Shown here in pieces: positions 1-8,102 of a DNA stretch of 39,059 nt (the first letter of the stretch is position 1; every line of letters starts with the position of its first letter). The notes below the pieces were generated by a model. It saw only the letters and a program-made list of their open reading frames with translations. It was not told the origin of the DNA and ran no database searches. The position numbers were made by a program, and so were the translations under genes. Source of the DNA: Manganibacter manganicus (GTDB lineage Bacteria; Pseudomonadota; Alphaproteobacteria; Rhizobiales; Rhizobiaceae); assembly GCF_002075885.1 (NCBI RefSeq), contig NZ_MDET01000026.1, positions 1-39,059 on the forward strand, read 5' to 3'.

Positions 1-8
1 ATGTCAAC

Positions 9-29
9 GGCGGAGTAAAATCAGGCCAC
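9..29 (+). repeat. IS21 left outer transposase-binding repeat (L1)
   Basis: This 21-bp copy, GGCGGAGTAAAA followed by TCAGGCCAC, matches the copy at 32-52 in 18 of 21 positions. It is also the imperfect inverse of 2479-2499. Confidence 0.75.
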
Positions 30-31
30 GC

Positions 32-52
32 GGCGGCGTAAAAGTCGGCCAC
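32..52 (+). repeat. IS21 left inner transposase-binding repeat (L2)
   Basis: This copy reads GGCGGCGTAAAA then GTCGGCCAC. It is inverted at 2432-2452 with a single difference, making it the best conserved repeat pair of the element. Confidence 0.8.
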
Positions 53-133
53 TTCGGCGCGCGCATGAGACGTCCGGGAGGGCGTAGCCCGAGCGGGGGT
101 CTTATGCGTGCGCGGCGATTTTTGGAGGGTAGT

Positions 134-892
134 TCAGCCGGCCTTTCGGGCGCGACTTTGCGCGAGGCGATAGCTGTCGCCATTCATCTCGAGAATGTTG
201 ACGTGGTGGGTGATGCGGTCGAGCAGCGCGCCGGTCAAACGCTCGGACCCCAGGATTTCCGTCCATTCGTCAAACGGAAGATTGCTGGTGATCAGCGTGG
301 CACCCCGTTCGTAGCGTTGCGAGATCAGCTCGAACAGCAATTCCGCGCCGGTCTTGGAGAGCGGCACGAAGCCCAGCTCATCGATGATGAGAAGCTGGTA
401 GGCGGCCATCTGTTTCTGGAACCGTAGCAGACGCCGCTCGTCGCGCGCTTCCATCATCTCGCTGACCAGCGCAGCGGCTGTCGTGAAGCCGACGGACAGG
501 CCCTTCTGGCATGCAGCCAAGCCGAGGCCGAGCGCCACATGGGTCTTTCCCGTGCCGCTGGGACCAAGCGCAATGACATTCTCGCGCCGCTCGATCCATT
601 CGCAACGCGCCAGTTCCAACACCTGCATCTTGTTGAGCTTCGGGATGGCGGTGAAGTCGAAGCTGTCCAGGCTTTTGACGACCGGGAACTTTGCCGCCTT
701 GATGCGGCGCTCGACCTTGCGGCGATCCCGTTCGATCATCTCCCTTTCGGAAAGCCGGGTGAGGTATCCGACATGATCGACGCCCTCGGTGGCGCATAGC
801 CGAGCCAGCTTCTGGTATTCGCGCTGGAAGGTCGGAAGCTTGAGGGCTTTGAGATAATGGGAGAGCAGGATCTCGGGCACGTCAGTGCTCAT
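134..892 (-). CDS. istB: IS21 transposition helper ATPase IstB
   Basis: This 252-residue DnaA/DnaC-type AAA+ ATPase assembles on DNA and directs the IstA transposase to its target. Walker A (GPSGTGKT) lies at residues 110-117 and Walker B (LLIIDE) at about 167-172, both intact. An upstream in-frame extension to 1021 is possible, but the ATG at 892 is preferred: it overlaps the istA stop by 4 bp (ATGA), the usual translational coupling in IS21, and the protein then begins at the normal IstB N-terminus. Length is normal for the family. Confidence 0.93.
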   Translation of the reverse strand: MSTDVPEILLSHYLKALKLPTFQREYQKLARLCATEGVDHVGYLTRLSEREMIERDRRKVERRIKAAKFPVVKSLDSFDFTAIPKLNKMQVLELARCEWIERRENVIALGPSGTGKTHVALGLGLAACQKGLSVGFTTAAALVSEMMEARDERRLLRFQKQMAAYQLLIIDELGFVPLSKTGAELLFELISQRYERGATLITSNLPFDEWTEILGSERLTGALLDRITHHVNILEMNGDSYRLAQSRARKAG

Positions 893-2400
893 GCCGCTTC
901 CTCCCCATGCGCGGAAAGCAGTCGCATATACGCCTTCGCCGATGTCGTCTCGACCGTCGCCCTCGGCAGGTATGGGTAGATGGACAGGTCCAGTCTCGGC
1001 GGCCGGCGCTCCACCCGACACAGGATCAGATGCTTGACGGCGTCGAAGCCGATTGCTCCGAGTTGAAGGGCCTGCTTCACTGCCGTATGCAGGTCCGCAA
1101 GCTCGAAGCTCTCCAGCAGGCGAAGAACCTGCACGTACTCACGCCGGCCATGTTTTGCCATACGGCCTTCCATCAAGCGGCGCAGCGTGGCGAACTCTTC
1201 GGGCAGGTTCCAGCCCTGGAGAGGTGCAGCCTGATCCAGCGAATTGATCTTCTGTTCGATCAGCGGCAGGTAATGCAGTGGGTCGAAGACGACGTCTTCC
1301 CGCTCCCAGCTTCGGGGATGGCGAGCGATGATCTCGCCGCGGCAGCCGATCACCACCTCGTCGACATAGCCCCGGACCCAGACATCCTGATGGCCATAGG
1401 CGACCGGGACGGAATAGTCGTTGGTCTTGTAGCGGACAAGCGACTGGGCCGTTACCTTGGCGCTGGCCTGATCACAGGCATCGAAGGGCGAGGCCGGCAA
1501 CGCGCGCATCGCGGCCAGATCGCGCTGTAGCCGTTCCCCGATTGTCTCGTTCTCGCCGCGCAGCCTGTCGCGCTGGCGCTTGCGGCATTGCTCTTCAAGC
1601 CAGGCGTTGAACATCTCCCATGTCGCAAACTGCGGGATCGGCACCATGAAGTTGCGACGGGCATAGCCGACGAGACCCTCGACGTTCCCCTTGTCGTTGC
1701 CTTTGCCAGGCCGGCCGTAACGATCCCGGATCAGGTAGTGGGACAGAAACCCGCTGAATAGAGTAGCGCGCTTGCGGGTGCCGTCGGGCAGGATCTTGGC
1801 CACGAGGCAGCGGTCGTTATCGTAGACGATCGATTGCGGTACTGCGCCGAAGAAGGCGAACGCATGGATATGGCCGTCCACCCATGCCTCCGACACAGCC
1901 GCCGGATAGGCCCGCACATAGCAGCCGTCGCTATGCGGCAGGTCGAGCACGAAGAAGTGCGCCTTCCGCTCCACACCGCCAATGACGACCATCGCCTCGC
2001 CAAAATCGGCCTGCGCATGCCCTGGCGGATGCGACAGCGGCACGAACACTTCCTGGCGACGCTGCTCCCGCTCGCGCATGTAGTCCTTGATGATAGTATA
2101 GCCGCCGGTGAAGCGACACTCGCCACGAAGCCGGTCGAACACCCGCTTGGCCGTATGGCGCTGCTTGCGCGGCACCTTCATGTCCTCATCAAGCCAGTGA
2201 TCGATCGTCGAAACAAACGCATCCAGCTTAGGCCGCCGGATCGGTGACTGACGCTGATAGCCCGGCGGCGTCGAATACGACATCATCTTGGCCACGCTAT
2301 CGCGCGATATGTTGAAATGCTTTGCAGCCTGACGCCGGCTCATTCCTTCCGAGCAAGCCAGACGGACCTTCAGATATAATTCCACGGTGTAGATCCCCAA
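889..2400 (-). CDS. istA: IS21 transposase IstA
   Basis: This 503-residue DDE transposase has an N-terminal helix-turn-helix (around residues 15-40, S-R-R-Q-A-A-K-H-F) that binds the terminal repeats, followed by an rve/RNase H core. The catalytic Asp residues sit in A-Q-A-D-F-G-E and V-Y-D-N-D, and the Glu in N-V-E-G-L-V-G-Y-A. It is first in the istAB operon, and its stop overlaps the istB start. A decayed fragment of a second istA copy lies at 16446-16530. Confidence 0.94.
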   Translation of the reverse strand: MGIYTVELYLKVRLACSEGMSRRQAAKHFNISRDSVAKMMSYSTPPGYQRQSPIRRPKLDAFVSTIDHWLDEDMKVPRKQRHTAKRVFDRLRGECRFTGGYTIIKDYMREREQRRQEVFVPLSHPPGHAQADFGEAMVVIGGVERKAHFFVLDLPHSDGCYVRAYPAAVSEAWVDGHIHAFAFFGAVPQSIVYDNDRCLVAKILPDGTRKRATLFSGFLSHYLIRDRYGRPGKGNDKGNVEGLVGYARRNFMVPIPQFATWEMFNAWLEEQCRKRQRDRLRGENETIGERLQRDLAAMRALPASPFDACDQASAKVTAQSLVRYKTNDYSVPVAYGHQDVWVRGYVDEVVIGCRGEIIARHPRSWEREDVVFDPLHYLPLIEQKINSLDQAAPLQGWNLPEEFATLRRLMEGRMAKHGRREYVQVLRLLESFELADLHTAVKQALQLGAIGFDAVKHLILCRVERRPPRLDLSIYPYLPRATVETTSAKAYMRLLSAHGEEAA

Positions 2401-2431
2401 CCCTCCTGCATTCGTCGCAGAAGGAAAATAG

Positions 2432-2452
2432 GTGGCCGGCTTTTACGCCGCC
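2432..2452 (-). repeat. IS21 right inner transposase-binding repeat (R2)
   Basis: This inverted copy of the 32-52 repeat differs by one base and lies just upstream of the istA start. Confidence 0.78.
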
Positions 2453-2478
2453 CGAAGCGGGACGATCCCGCCGCTACC

Positions 2479-2499
2479 GTGGACTAATTTTGCACCGCC
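2479..2499 (-). repeat. IS21 right outer transposase-binding repeat (R1)
   Basis: This imperfect inverted copy of the 9-29 repeat is followed by CGCTCTCA, which sets the element boundary at about 2506. Confidence 0.7.
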
Positions 2500-2506
2500 G
2501 CTCTCA

Positions 2507-2844
2507 TAGTAGGGGTTTTTAGGTTCCTCTCCGACCGCCCGCGCGAAATATCGCAAGGCCATCTCATCATCATAACCCAGATATAAGGTCCCCAGGATGT
2601 ACAACGCGAGCGGATGGTTTGGCGTGCGCGTCAGAACCCGGAGGCACAGGTCCTGAGCCTCGTCAAGCCGCTTTGCCTGCTGAAGGACATATGCCTGTTT
2701 CAGCAGCGCGTCGTCGGCCTGCGCACGCGATTGAGCATTTCCTTTCTGCAGGTTCATCGTAGGTTTCACTATCGGCCCCTTCGCGTTCGGCGCAGGCGCG
2801 GGCTTGATGTGCTTTGACCAAGCAGGTGGGAGGCGGTTGTTCAT
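2507..2844 (-). pseudogene. TPR-repeat protein, 3' end cut off by IS21
   Basis: The remaining ~112 codons start at an ATG at 2844. They contain a low-complexity N-terminus and at least two tetratricopeptide-like helical repeats (A-Y-V-L-Q-Q-A-K-R-L-D-E-A and P-L-A-L-Y-I-L-G-T-L-Y-L). The native frame runs into the IS21 end after N-P-Y-Y-E-S, and the residues beyond are read from the element. The C-terminal domain is lost to the left of the window, so the function of the full protein cannot be stated. Rhizobial TPR-sulfotransferases have similar starts, but this is only a guess. Confidence 0.6.
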
Positions 2845-2908
2845 GATGTCTCGCTAGCAAAAAGAGGCGGCAGAATCCAGTATGTCCGGGATTTAGCGAA
2901 ACACGCAC

Positions 2909-3037
2909 GCCATCCTCGGACCAGATCGTCAGATCTCCACGACGACGAAGAGCTTCATTGTATTCTGTCCAGTTCGCCAGCCGATAGCGCTGCATGGGCA
3001 AAACATGGCGGCGTGCGTCATTGAACTTGTGCGGCAT
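2909..3037 (-). pseudogene. IS5-family transposase, N-terminal fragment
   Basis: About 43 codons starting M-P-H-K-F-N-D-A-R-R-H and continuing N-W-T-E-Y-N-E-A-L-R-R-R-G-D-L-T match the conserved start of IS5-family (IS903-like) transposases. Homology stops at about 2909 and the frame then runs into unrelated sequence. No catalytic domain or terminal repeat remains. Confidence 0.7.
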
Positions 3038-3218
3038 TCAGGCGACCCTGTCCGGTATGGATGGCCTCACTAACCAGCAAAGGCATGATCCATGCAACAA
3101 GGTCCATCTGGTGGTCCTTTCCGCGGACGGGCGAATTTTTGAAATCGCAAAATTGCCGACCTCGACGTTCCCTCTTGAAAGCGGGGCTGATCCAATATAG
3201 GTAGACGCCATATGAGCA

Positions 3219-3244
3219 GGTAGCTATTAATATACATGCTTACC
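3219..3244. promoter_or_regulatory. Possible MarR operator just upstream of the regulator start
   Basis: An imperfect inverted repeat, GGTAGC (3219-3224) and GCTTACC (3238-3244), surrounds an AT-rich core that ends immediately before the MarR ATG. The position would suit autorepression. The arms are short and imperfect, so confidence is low. Confidence 0.3.
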
Positions 3245-3245
3245 A

Positions 3246-3701
3246 ATGCGTATTGAATCCGGAATCCGAGCGGACATTCTTGAGGCGATGACGATCGTCA
3301 GCCGCAAGATGCGGACGCTGTTCAATGCCCGTGTGCTTGAACACGGGCTTACGCTCGCTCGGGCGCGGACGCTGCTGCGCATTGCTCAAGGTGGCGCTGC
3401 TAACCAGAAAGAGTTGGCCGAGGAACTGGAGATCGAGACGGCGACGCTGGTTCGGCTGATCGACGGTCTCGAAGCACAGGGACTGATTGAGCGATGCAAG
3501 GTCGAAGGGGACAGGCGTGCCAAGCAGGCAGTTCTCACGCGTGAGGGCGTCGCGAAGGCAAACATCGTCGACGGCATGGTGCAGCAGATCCGGCAGGAGG
3601 TGCTTTCAGATATCGAAGATGCCGACCTCAAGGTCTTCCACGGCGTCTTGAAGCACATGGCCGGCAATCTCGAAGCCGCCGCTCTGGTACTGGCGGAATA
3701 G
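3246..3701 (+). CDS. MarR-family transcriptional regulator of the efflux pair
   Basis: This 151-residue winged-helix regulator contains the MarR signature: N-Q-K-E-L-A-E-E-L-E-I (recognition-helix region, about 54-64), T-L-V-R-L-I-D-G-L-E-A-Q-G-L-I-E-R, and the wing G-D-R-R-A-K. MarR proteins are dimeric repressors released by small aromatic or phenolic ligands. It lies 19 bp upstream of a DHA2 permease and an HlyD fusion protein and probably represses that operon. No strong ribosome-binding site precedes the ATG at 3246, so an internal ATG near 3288 is an alternative start. Confidence 0.9.
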   Translation: MRIESGIRADILEAMTIVSRKMRTLFNARVLEHGLTLARARTLLRIAQGGAANQKELAEELEIETATLVRLIDGLEAQGLIERCKVEGDRRAKQAVLTREGVAKANIVDGMVQQIRQEVLSDIEDADLKVFHGVLKHMAGNLEAAALVLAE

Positions 3702-3720
3702 GTCAGGCGAGGCAGACAGC

Positions 3721-5562
3721 ATGTCCGACACGGCTGAGATCCCGGCCAAGCCGTCGCCCCTCGCGAAGGCGCGAAGCGGTAAACAGTCCACGCACTCGCA
3801 GGCCGAGCTTGCGCGCACTGAGGCCGAAAACATGGCGGCTCAGGCGCTCGAGCCTACGCCCGAGCCCCGCAGTCCGAACCGCGCCAGCGGAACCAGCCGG
3901 CGCAGACCGCTCGGCGTCAGGCTGAGACGGGCGCTTAGAGGTCCTCCCGGCCCGCACGCCACGCTGCCGGCGCCTGCACCCTATGTGCCGAAGCCGCCGC
4001 TGGTCGCGCTGCTCTATGGCCTCACCTCCATGCTTATCGCGACGACCTACGGGCTTGGCCTGAACTTCGTCAACGTCAATCTTTACCAAGTGTCGGGCGA
4101 GTTCTCCGCCACGGTCAACGAGTCCCTATGGCTGACCGCCGCCTACATGGCGCCGAACGTCAGCCTGTCGCTGCTTCTGGTGAAGATCAGGGCGCAGTAC
4201 GGGCTGAGGACTTTCGCCGAGATCGCGATCGTCGTGTTCCTGGTCGTCAACGGACTGCATCTCTTCACCAACGAGATCGGCACGGCGATCGTGGCGCGCT
4301 TCTTCGCCGGCGTCGCGGCGGCTTCCATGTCGTCGCTCAGCTTCCTTTATCTGCTCGAATGCTTTCCGCCCGAGCGCAAGATGACCATCGGCATGCCGCT
4401 CGCCATGGTCAACATCGGCATCGGCGCGCCGATCGCCCGCATGATTTCGCCGGCCCTTCTCGACCTCGGCGGCTGGCAGCCGATTTATCTGATCGAGGTC
4501 GGCCTCGCCCTCATAAGCCTGGCGCTGATCTATACCCTGCCGCTCAACTCGCCGCCGCGGGTGAAGGTCGTCGGCGTCATGGATGTGGTCAGCTACCTGT
4601 TCCTGGCAGTCGGCTTCGGGTCCCTGGCCGTGATGCTCACCATGGGCCGCTACTACTGGTGGTTCGAGGCGCCCTGGCTGGGATGGCTTGCCGCTCTCGC
4701 GATAGCCAGCCTCGCGATCGTGGCCGCCATAGAGCTCAACCGCAAATATCCGCTGCTCGACATCAAGTGGCTGCTGTCGCCGGAAGTCCTGCATTTCGGC
4801 GCCGTGCTGATGCTCTTCAGGATGCTGATGACGGAGCAGTCCAGCGGCATCAGCGGCTTTTTCCAGCAGGTCGGCCTGCTCAACGACCAGCAGTTCACGC
4901 TCTATGCCGTCATCCTGGCCGCCACGGTGGGCGGCGGCGTTCTGTGCGCCTCGATCATGAAGCCGGGTCGCGAGCCGGCGATCCACGCCGTCTCGCTCAC
5001 GCTTCTCGCCATCGGCGCCTTCATGGATTCACGCCTGACGGTGACCACCCGTCCGGAGCAGATGTACGTCAGCCAGGCACTCATTTCGGTTGCAAGCGCG
5101 CTCTTCCTGGCGCCGGCCATGGCGATGGGCTTCGTGAGCGCGCTGAAGCGGGGGATGAACTATATTCTGTCCTTCGTCGTGGTGTTCCTGTTCACGCAAA
5201 GCATCGGCGGCCTAACTGGGTCGGCCATCTTTGGCACCTTCGTCACCATCCGCGAAAAATTCTATTCCGCCGCGATCGTCGAGCACCTGACGATGACCAA
5301 CGCCTTCATCGCGCAACGTGTCGCGCAACTGGGTGGCGCCTACGCGAAGGTCTTGACCGATCCGACGCTGCGACAGGCTGAAGGCCTGGCGTTGCTCGCC
5401 CAGCAGGCGACCCAGGAAGCCTATGCACGGGCCTATGCCGATGCCTTCTTCGTCATCGGCTGCGCCTCCGCCTCCGCCGTCGCCGTGCTGCTCACCCAGA
5501 TCGGCTGGAAGCACTTTTCCGCCATCGTCAGGACAGCGCCATTGCCGGCGCGCCAAGTCTAA
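3721..5562 (+). CDS. DHA2-type MFS drug efflux permease (EmrB-like)
   Basis: This 613-residue inner-membrane proton antiporter appears to be of the 14-helix DHA2 family. It is longer than typical EmrB (about 510 aa) because of a ~95-residue hydrophilic N-terminus rich in Pro, Arg and Ala before the first helix (P-L-V-A-L-L-Y-G-L-T-S-M-L-I). The first transmembrane block then follows, with W-L-T-A-A-Y-M-A in the place of EmrB's W-V-I-T-S-Y. The gene is followed after 12 bp by an HlyD-type fusion protein, so the two probably form a tripartite pump with an outer-membrane channel encoded elsewhere. Substrates cannot be read from the sequence. Confidence 0.88.
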   Translation: MSDTAEIPAKPSPLAKARSGKQSTHSQAELARTEAENMAAQALEPTPEPRSPNRASGTSRRRPLGVRLRRALRGPPGPHATLPAPAPYVPKPPLVALLYGLTSMLIATTYGLGLNFVNVNLYQVSGEFSATVNESLWLTAAYMAPNVSLSLLLVKIRAQYGLRTFAEIAIVVFLVVNGLHLFTNEIGTAIVARFFAGVAAASMSSLSFLYLLECFPPERKMTIGMPLAMVNIGIGAPIARMISPALLDLGGWQPIYLIEVGLALISLALIYTLPLNSPPRVKVVGVMDVVSYLFLAVGFGSLAVMLTMGRYYWWFEAPWLGWLAALAIASLAIVAAIELNRKYPLLDIKWLLSPEVLHFGAVLMLFRMLMTEQSSGISGFFQQVGLLNDQQFTLYAVILAATVGGGVLCASIMKPGREPAIHAVSLTLLAIGAFMDSRLTVTTRPEQMYVSQALISVASALFLAPAMAMGFVSALKRGMNYILSFVVVFLFTQSIGGLTGSAIFGTFVTIREKFYSAAIVEHLTMTNAFIAQRVAQLGGAYAKVLTDPTLRQAEGLALLAQQATQEAYARAYADAFFVIGCASASAVAVLLTQIGWKHFSAIVRTAPLPARQV

Positions 5563-5574
5563 TCGAGTTCAGTC

Positions 5575-6642
5575 ATGCCCAATCTTCTAAAGTCCGCTTC
5601 CACCTATGTCGCACTGGCAGCAGGCGTTGTCGGCGTGTTGCTGATCCTGTTCGCCTGGCGCCTGCCGCCGTTCGAAACAACCGTCGAAGATACCGACAAC
5701 GCCTATGTGCGCGGCAACGTCACGATCCTCAGCCCGCAGGTCACCGGTTATGTCTCCGAGGTGCCGGTCACCGACTACGCGGCCGTGCGGAAAGGCGATC
5801 TGATCGTGCGCATCGACGACCGCATCTATGTCCAGAAGCGTGACCAGGCCAAGGCCACGCTCGCCAGCAAGCAGGCCGCCCTGGCGGCCTCGACCCAGCA
5901 GGAGGCGAGCGCACAGGCCAACATCAAGTTGAGCGAGGCGGGCGTGTCCAGCGCCAAGGCGGCGGCGAAGCTTGCGCGCGCGAATATGGAACGCAGCGAA
6001 GCGCTCGTGGCGAAGGGCTTTTCGACACAGAGCGATGTCGACGTGGTGCGCAATTCGGTCAGCCAGGCCGAAGCGGCGGTGCTGGAAGCAAAGGCCAGGC
6101 TCGAAGTCTCGAAGCAGGCGCTGGATCAGGTTCTGGTGGCGCGACAGGCGCTGCGGGCCGACGTCGATCAAGCGGCCGCGGCGGTCGAACTGGCCGAAAT
6201 CGACCTGGCCAATACGCGCATCGTCGCGCCCGAGGATGGACGGCTCGGAACCGTCGGCACTTCGGTCGGCTCCTATGTCGCGGTCGGCTCGCAACTCACC
6301 AGCCTGGTGCCAGACCGCCAATGGGTCATGGCCAATTTCAAGGAGACGCAGGTGGCGAACCTGAGAGCCGGGCAAAAGGCGACCTTCGCGGTCGACGCTC
6401 TCGGCCATGTCAAGCTCACCGGGCATATAACTCGCTTCTCGCCCGCCGCCGGTTCCGAGTTCGCCGTCATCAAGGCGGACAACACCAGCGGCAACTTCAC
6501 CAAGGTCGCGCAGCGCCTTCCGGTTCGCATCGAGATCGACGCCGGACAGGCGCTGGCCGAGCGGCTCGCGCCGGGAATGTCTGTCGTCGTCAGCGTCGAT
6601 TGGGCGTCCCAGCCGGACGGACAGGAAAGCGTCAGTCGGTGA
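5575..6642 (+). CDS. HlyD/EmrA-type periplasmic membrane-fusion protein
   Basis: This 355-residue protein has one N-terminal membrane anchor (about 10-30), a split lipoyl/barrel-sandwich domain (D-N-A-Y-V-R-G-N-V-T near 42-51 and the return strand I-V-A-P-E-D-G-R-L-G-T near 218-228), a long Ala-rich coiled coil between them, and a C-terminal beta-barrel. The motif S-G-N-F-T-K-V-A-Q-R-L-P-V-R-I is characteristic of EmrA-type partners of DHA2 permeases. It would bridge the permease at 3721 to an outer-membrane TolC-like channel. The order permease-then-fusion protein is reversed relative to E. coli emrAB. Confidence 0.9.
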   Translation: MPNLLKSASTYVALAAGVVGVLLILFAWRLPPFETTVEDTDNAYVRGNVTILSPQVTGYVSEVPVTDYAAVRKGDLIVRIDDRIYVQKRDQAKATLASKQAALAASTQQEASAQANIKLSEAGVSSAKAAAKLARANMERSEALVAKGFSTQSDVDVVRNSVSQAEAAVLEAKARLEVSKQALDQVLVARQALRADVDQAAAAVELAEIDLANTRIVAPEDGRLGTVGTSVGSYVAVGSQLTSLVPDRQWVMANFKETQVANLRAGQKATFAVDALGHVKLTGHITRFSPAAGSEFAVIKADNTSGNFTKVAQRLPVRIEIDAGQALAERLAPGMSVVVSVDWASQPDGQESVSR

Positions 6643-6650
6643 AAAGCTGT

Positions 6651-6665
6651 TGGGCGTCACGCCCA
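6651..6665 (+). terminator. Weak hairpin after the efflux operon
   Basis: TGGGCG-TCA-CGCCCA is a perfect 6-bp stem with a 3-nt loop, 8 bp after the HlyD-type stop codon. No T-run follows, so it may be a processing stem or a weak terminator rather than a classical intrinsic terminator. Confidence 0.3.
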
Positions 6666-6877
6666 GACAATCCATTGTGAAGTTTCGGAGACCTTGAAGT
6701 ACCACTCTGCATATGCGACCACCGGCACATAGAGGGCGGGCACTTCGACTGAGATTTTGCAGCGACACCCATGGCTTGTCGAATGCATGGAGTCGCACTT
6801 ATTTTCCAGATCGGTGCGGCCAAACGATGAGGCCGGTAATTTTTTTATCGCCGAAGGCTCGCTGGGGGTCGCCATCT

Positions 6878-6996
6878 CATCGAGAACTTCTCTGCCATCT
6901 CAAGGCATTCCGACGCATCGCAACCCGTTACGAAAAGACCGATGCTTGCTTGCCGCACTCCTCAATCTCGACACCGCTTTCCTTGCAATCCGATGA
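6878..6996 (+). pseudogene. IS5-family (IS427-like) transposase, C-terminal fragment
   Basis: The stretch L-K-A-F-R-R-I-A-T-R-Y-E-K-T-D-A-C followed, after a frameshift near 6945, by L-L-A-A-L-L-N-L-D-T-A-F-L-A-I-R and a stop matches the conserved tail of IS427-group transposases. The rest of the 467-bp gap between 6642 and 7110 shows nothing else I can assign. Confidence 0.6.
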
Positions 6997-7109
6997 CTGT
7001 AAACATGCCTTAACCGTCGAAAAGGAAGATGGCTTGCCAGCCCACTACCTTCAAATCAGCGTCAAGACCAGCTCTGTCAGGGACGTGATGGGTTTTGCGC
7101 GCGGGAAGC

Positions 7110-7788
7110 TCAAGGGCAGTCGCTCGCACGTTGCCGTAGCATTGCGTCGAGGTTGTTTATGACGGCGGCCGTGGTCAGGGCTGACTCTCGGGGACCGATC
7201 GCTTGCCAATTCATCCGCCGCATCACCACCTCGCGACCGATACGGAAATAGGGCACCTGGCCTATCAGCGTGAAGACTGTGATGCGTGTTGTATCTTCCT
7301 CGGCGGGCTCGCCCGTCGCCGTTTCCCACAACTGGCACAGGTGGCGGTGAACCGGTTCTACGACGCCTGTATAGATTCGGTCCAGCGTGGAAGTCGGATG
7401 CGCCATCTCGCGGAGTATGAACTGGACAATCGACAACATTTCCGGCCGGCTCATTACGAAATTGGCCATGGTTTCCAGTGCCACGCGCAATTCCTCAGCT
7501 GCACTGCCCGGGTCGGCGGCAGTGACCGGATCATGACCGTCGAAGGGGAACGCGCGTGCGGCTTCGCCTCGGATCGTCTCGACAATAAAGTCTGCGCAGG
7601 CATTCCGGAGGCCTTCCTTGCCGCCGAAATGATAGGCGATGCTGGCGATATTGGCTTTCGCTTTGTCGGCGATTTCGCGAGTCGAGGTACCGTCAAAACC
7701 CTTGCCCGCCGAACAGCTCCAGTGCGGCGCGGATCAACGCTTGCCGGGTCTGCTCGGAAGAGCCGGCGTGAGCCGGTTGGATTTGCAT
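7110..7788 (-). pseudogene. CecR-like TetR-family regulator, frameshifted
   Basis: The minus strand encodes a full-length TetR-type regulator broken by one extra base near 7700-7710, in the turn that should read F-G-G-K-G-F-D-G-T-S-T-R-E-I-A. The N-terminal frame starts at 7788 (M-Q-I-Q-P-A-H-A). The downstream frame carries the HTH (A-N-I-A-S-I-A-Y-H-F-G-G-K-E-G-L) and the C-terminal domain of the CecR type (F-I-L-R-E-M, D-R-I-Y, L-I-G-Q-V-P-Y-F-R-I-G-R-E). In E. coli CecR controls the ybhG-ybhFSR exporter, and a related exporter operon lies 3.3 kb downstream here. A sequencing error cannot be excluded. Confidence 0.72.
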
Positions 7789-7842
7789 GGTTCGTTTCCA
7801 AGTCACTGACGCCCGAATTCGCGCGAGGCACGGCTCGATCCG

Positions 7843-7966
7843 GATGCAGAAGTGCGATCCACCGCGTCTGCGTCAGCCCCAGATGCTTCACGCGCGCGTA
7901 AAAGTGCGTTCGCCAATGGCGTCCGACCCGGCCAAGTTCCACGGCAAACTCTTTGCTCGGATCCAA
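7843..7966 (-). pseudogene. MarR-family regulator, N-terminal stub
   Basis: About 41 codons from a TTG at 7966 (E-F-A-V-E-L-G-R-V-G-R-H-W-R-T, then L-G-L-T-Q-T-R-W-I-A-L-L) align without gaps with the start of the intact MarR gene at 28889 (F-A-I-E-L-G-R-I-S-R-R-W-R-T, L-T-Q-A-R-W-I-A-L-L). The match ends abruptly and the frame continues into the TetR pseudogene region. It is a remnant of a second copy of the 28.9-32 kb cassette or of a close relative. Confidence 0.75.
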
Positions 7967-7969
7967 GTC

Positions 7970-7996
7970 TTAGCATTCTTATTGATAGCGTGCTAC
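7970..7996. promoter_or_regulatory. Decayed MarR operator upstream of the MarR stub
   Basis: Read on the minus strand, this 27-bp stretch (TAGCAC-G-CTATC, then AATAAGAATGCTA) aligns with the 27-bp palindrome at 28857-28883 (TAGCAC-C-CTATC, then GATAGGAAGCTA). It sits 3 bp from the stub's start codon, almost as in the intact copy, but its dyad symmetry has eroded. Confidence 0.5.
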
Positions 7997-8012
7997 TGAA
8001 TAGCTAAGATTC

Positions 8013-8102
8013 CATGGCGGCGCCGCGCTGGTCTGCCGGAAAGACCTGGAACAGCAGGACCATGGCGAGCGGCTGAACGATGCCGGCGGCGGCGCCCTGG
8101 AT
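8013..8102 (-). pseudogene. DHA2 MFS permease, 30-codon internal fragment
   Basis: The minus strand reads I-Q-G-A-A-A-G-I-V-Q-P-L-A-M-V-L-L-F-Q-V followed by F-P-A-D-Q-R-G-A-A-M. This is nearly identical to the segment of the intact permease at about 30820-30905 (I-Q-G-A-A-A-G-L-V-Q-P-L-A-M...F-P-R-D-R-R-G-A-A-M). A stop follows two codons later. The bases from 8103 to 8380 hold no recognisable coding sequence. Confidence 0.8.

Larger units (their letters stand above)
2..2506 (-). mobile_element. IS21-family insertion sequence, complete
   Basis: The element carries istA and istB on the minus strand between inverted ends. The left end begins TGTCAACGGCGG and the reverse complement of the right end reads TGAGAGCGGCGG, so both start with TG. 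Each end holds two copies of a 21-bp repeat (9-29 and 32-52 on the left, 2432-2452 and 2479-2499 in inverted orientation on the right), the multiple transposase sites typical of IS21. Both genes have intact motifs, so the element may be active. The window starts one base outside the left end, so the target duplication cannot be checked. On the right it interrupts a TPR gene. Confidence 0.88.

Noticed and set aside
4128..5381. Long plus-strand frame inside the DHA2 permease gene, and minus-strand frames opposite it
   Set aside because: These are out-of-frame shadows with Arg/His/Ala-rich translations. The permease frame has the expected membrane helices.
2909..6996. A relic composite transposon formed by the IS5-family pieces on either side of the first efflux cassette
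   Set aside because: The left piece resembles the IS903 group and the right piece the IS427 group, so they are not copies of the same element.
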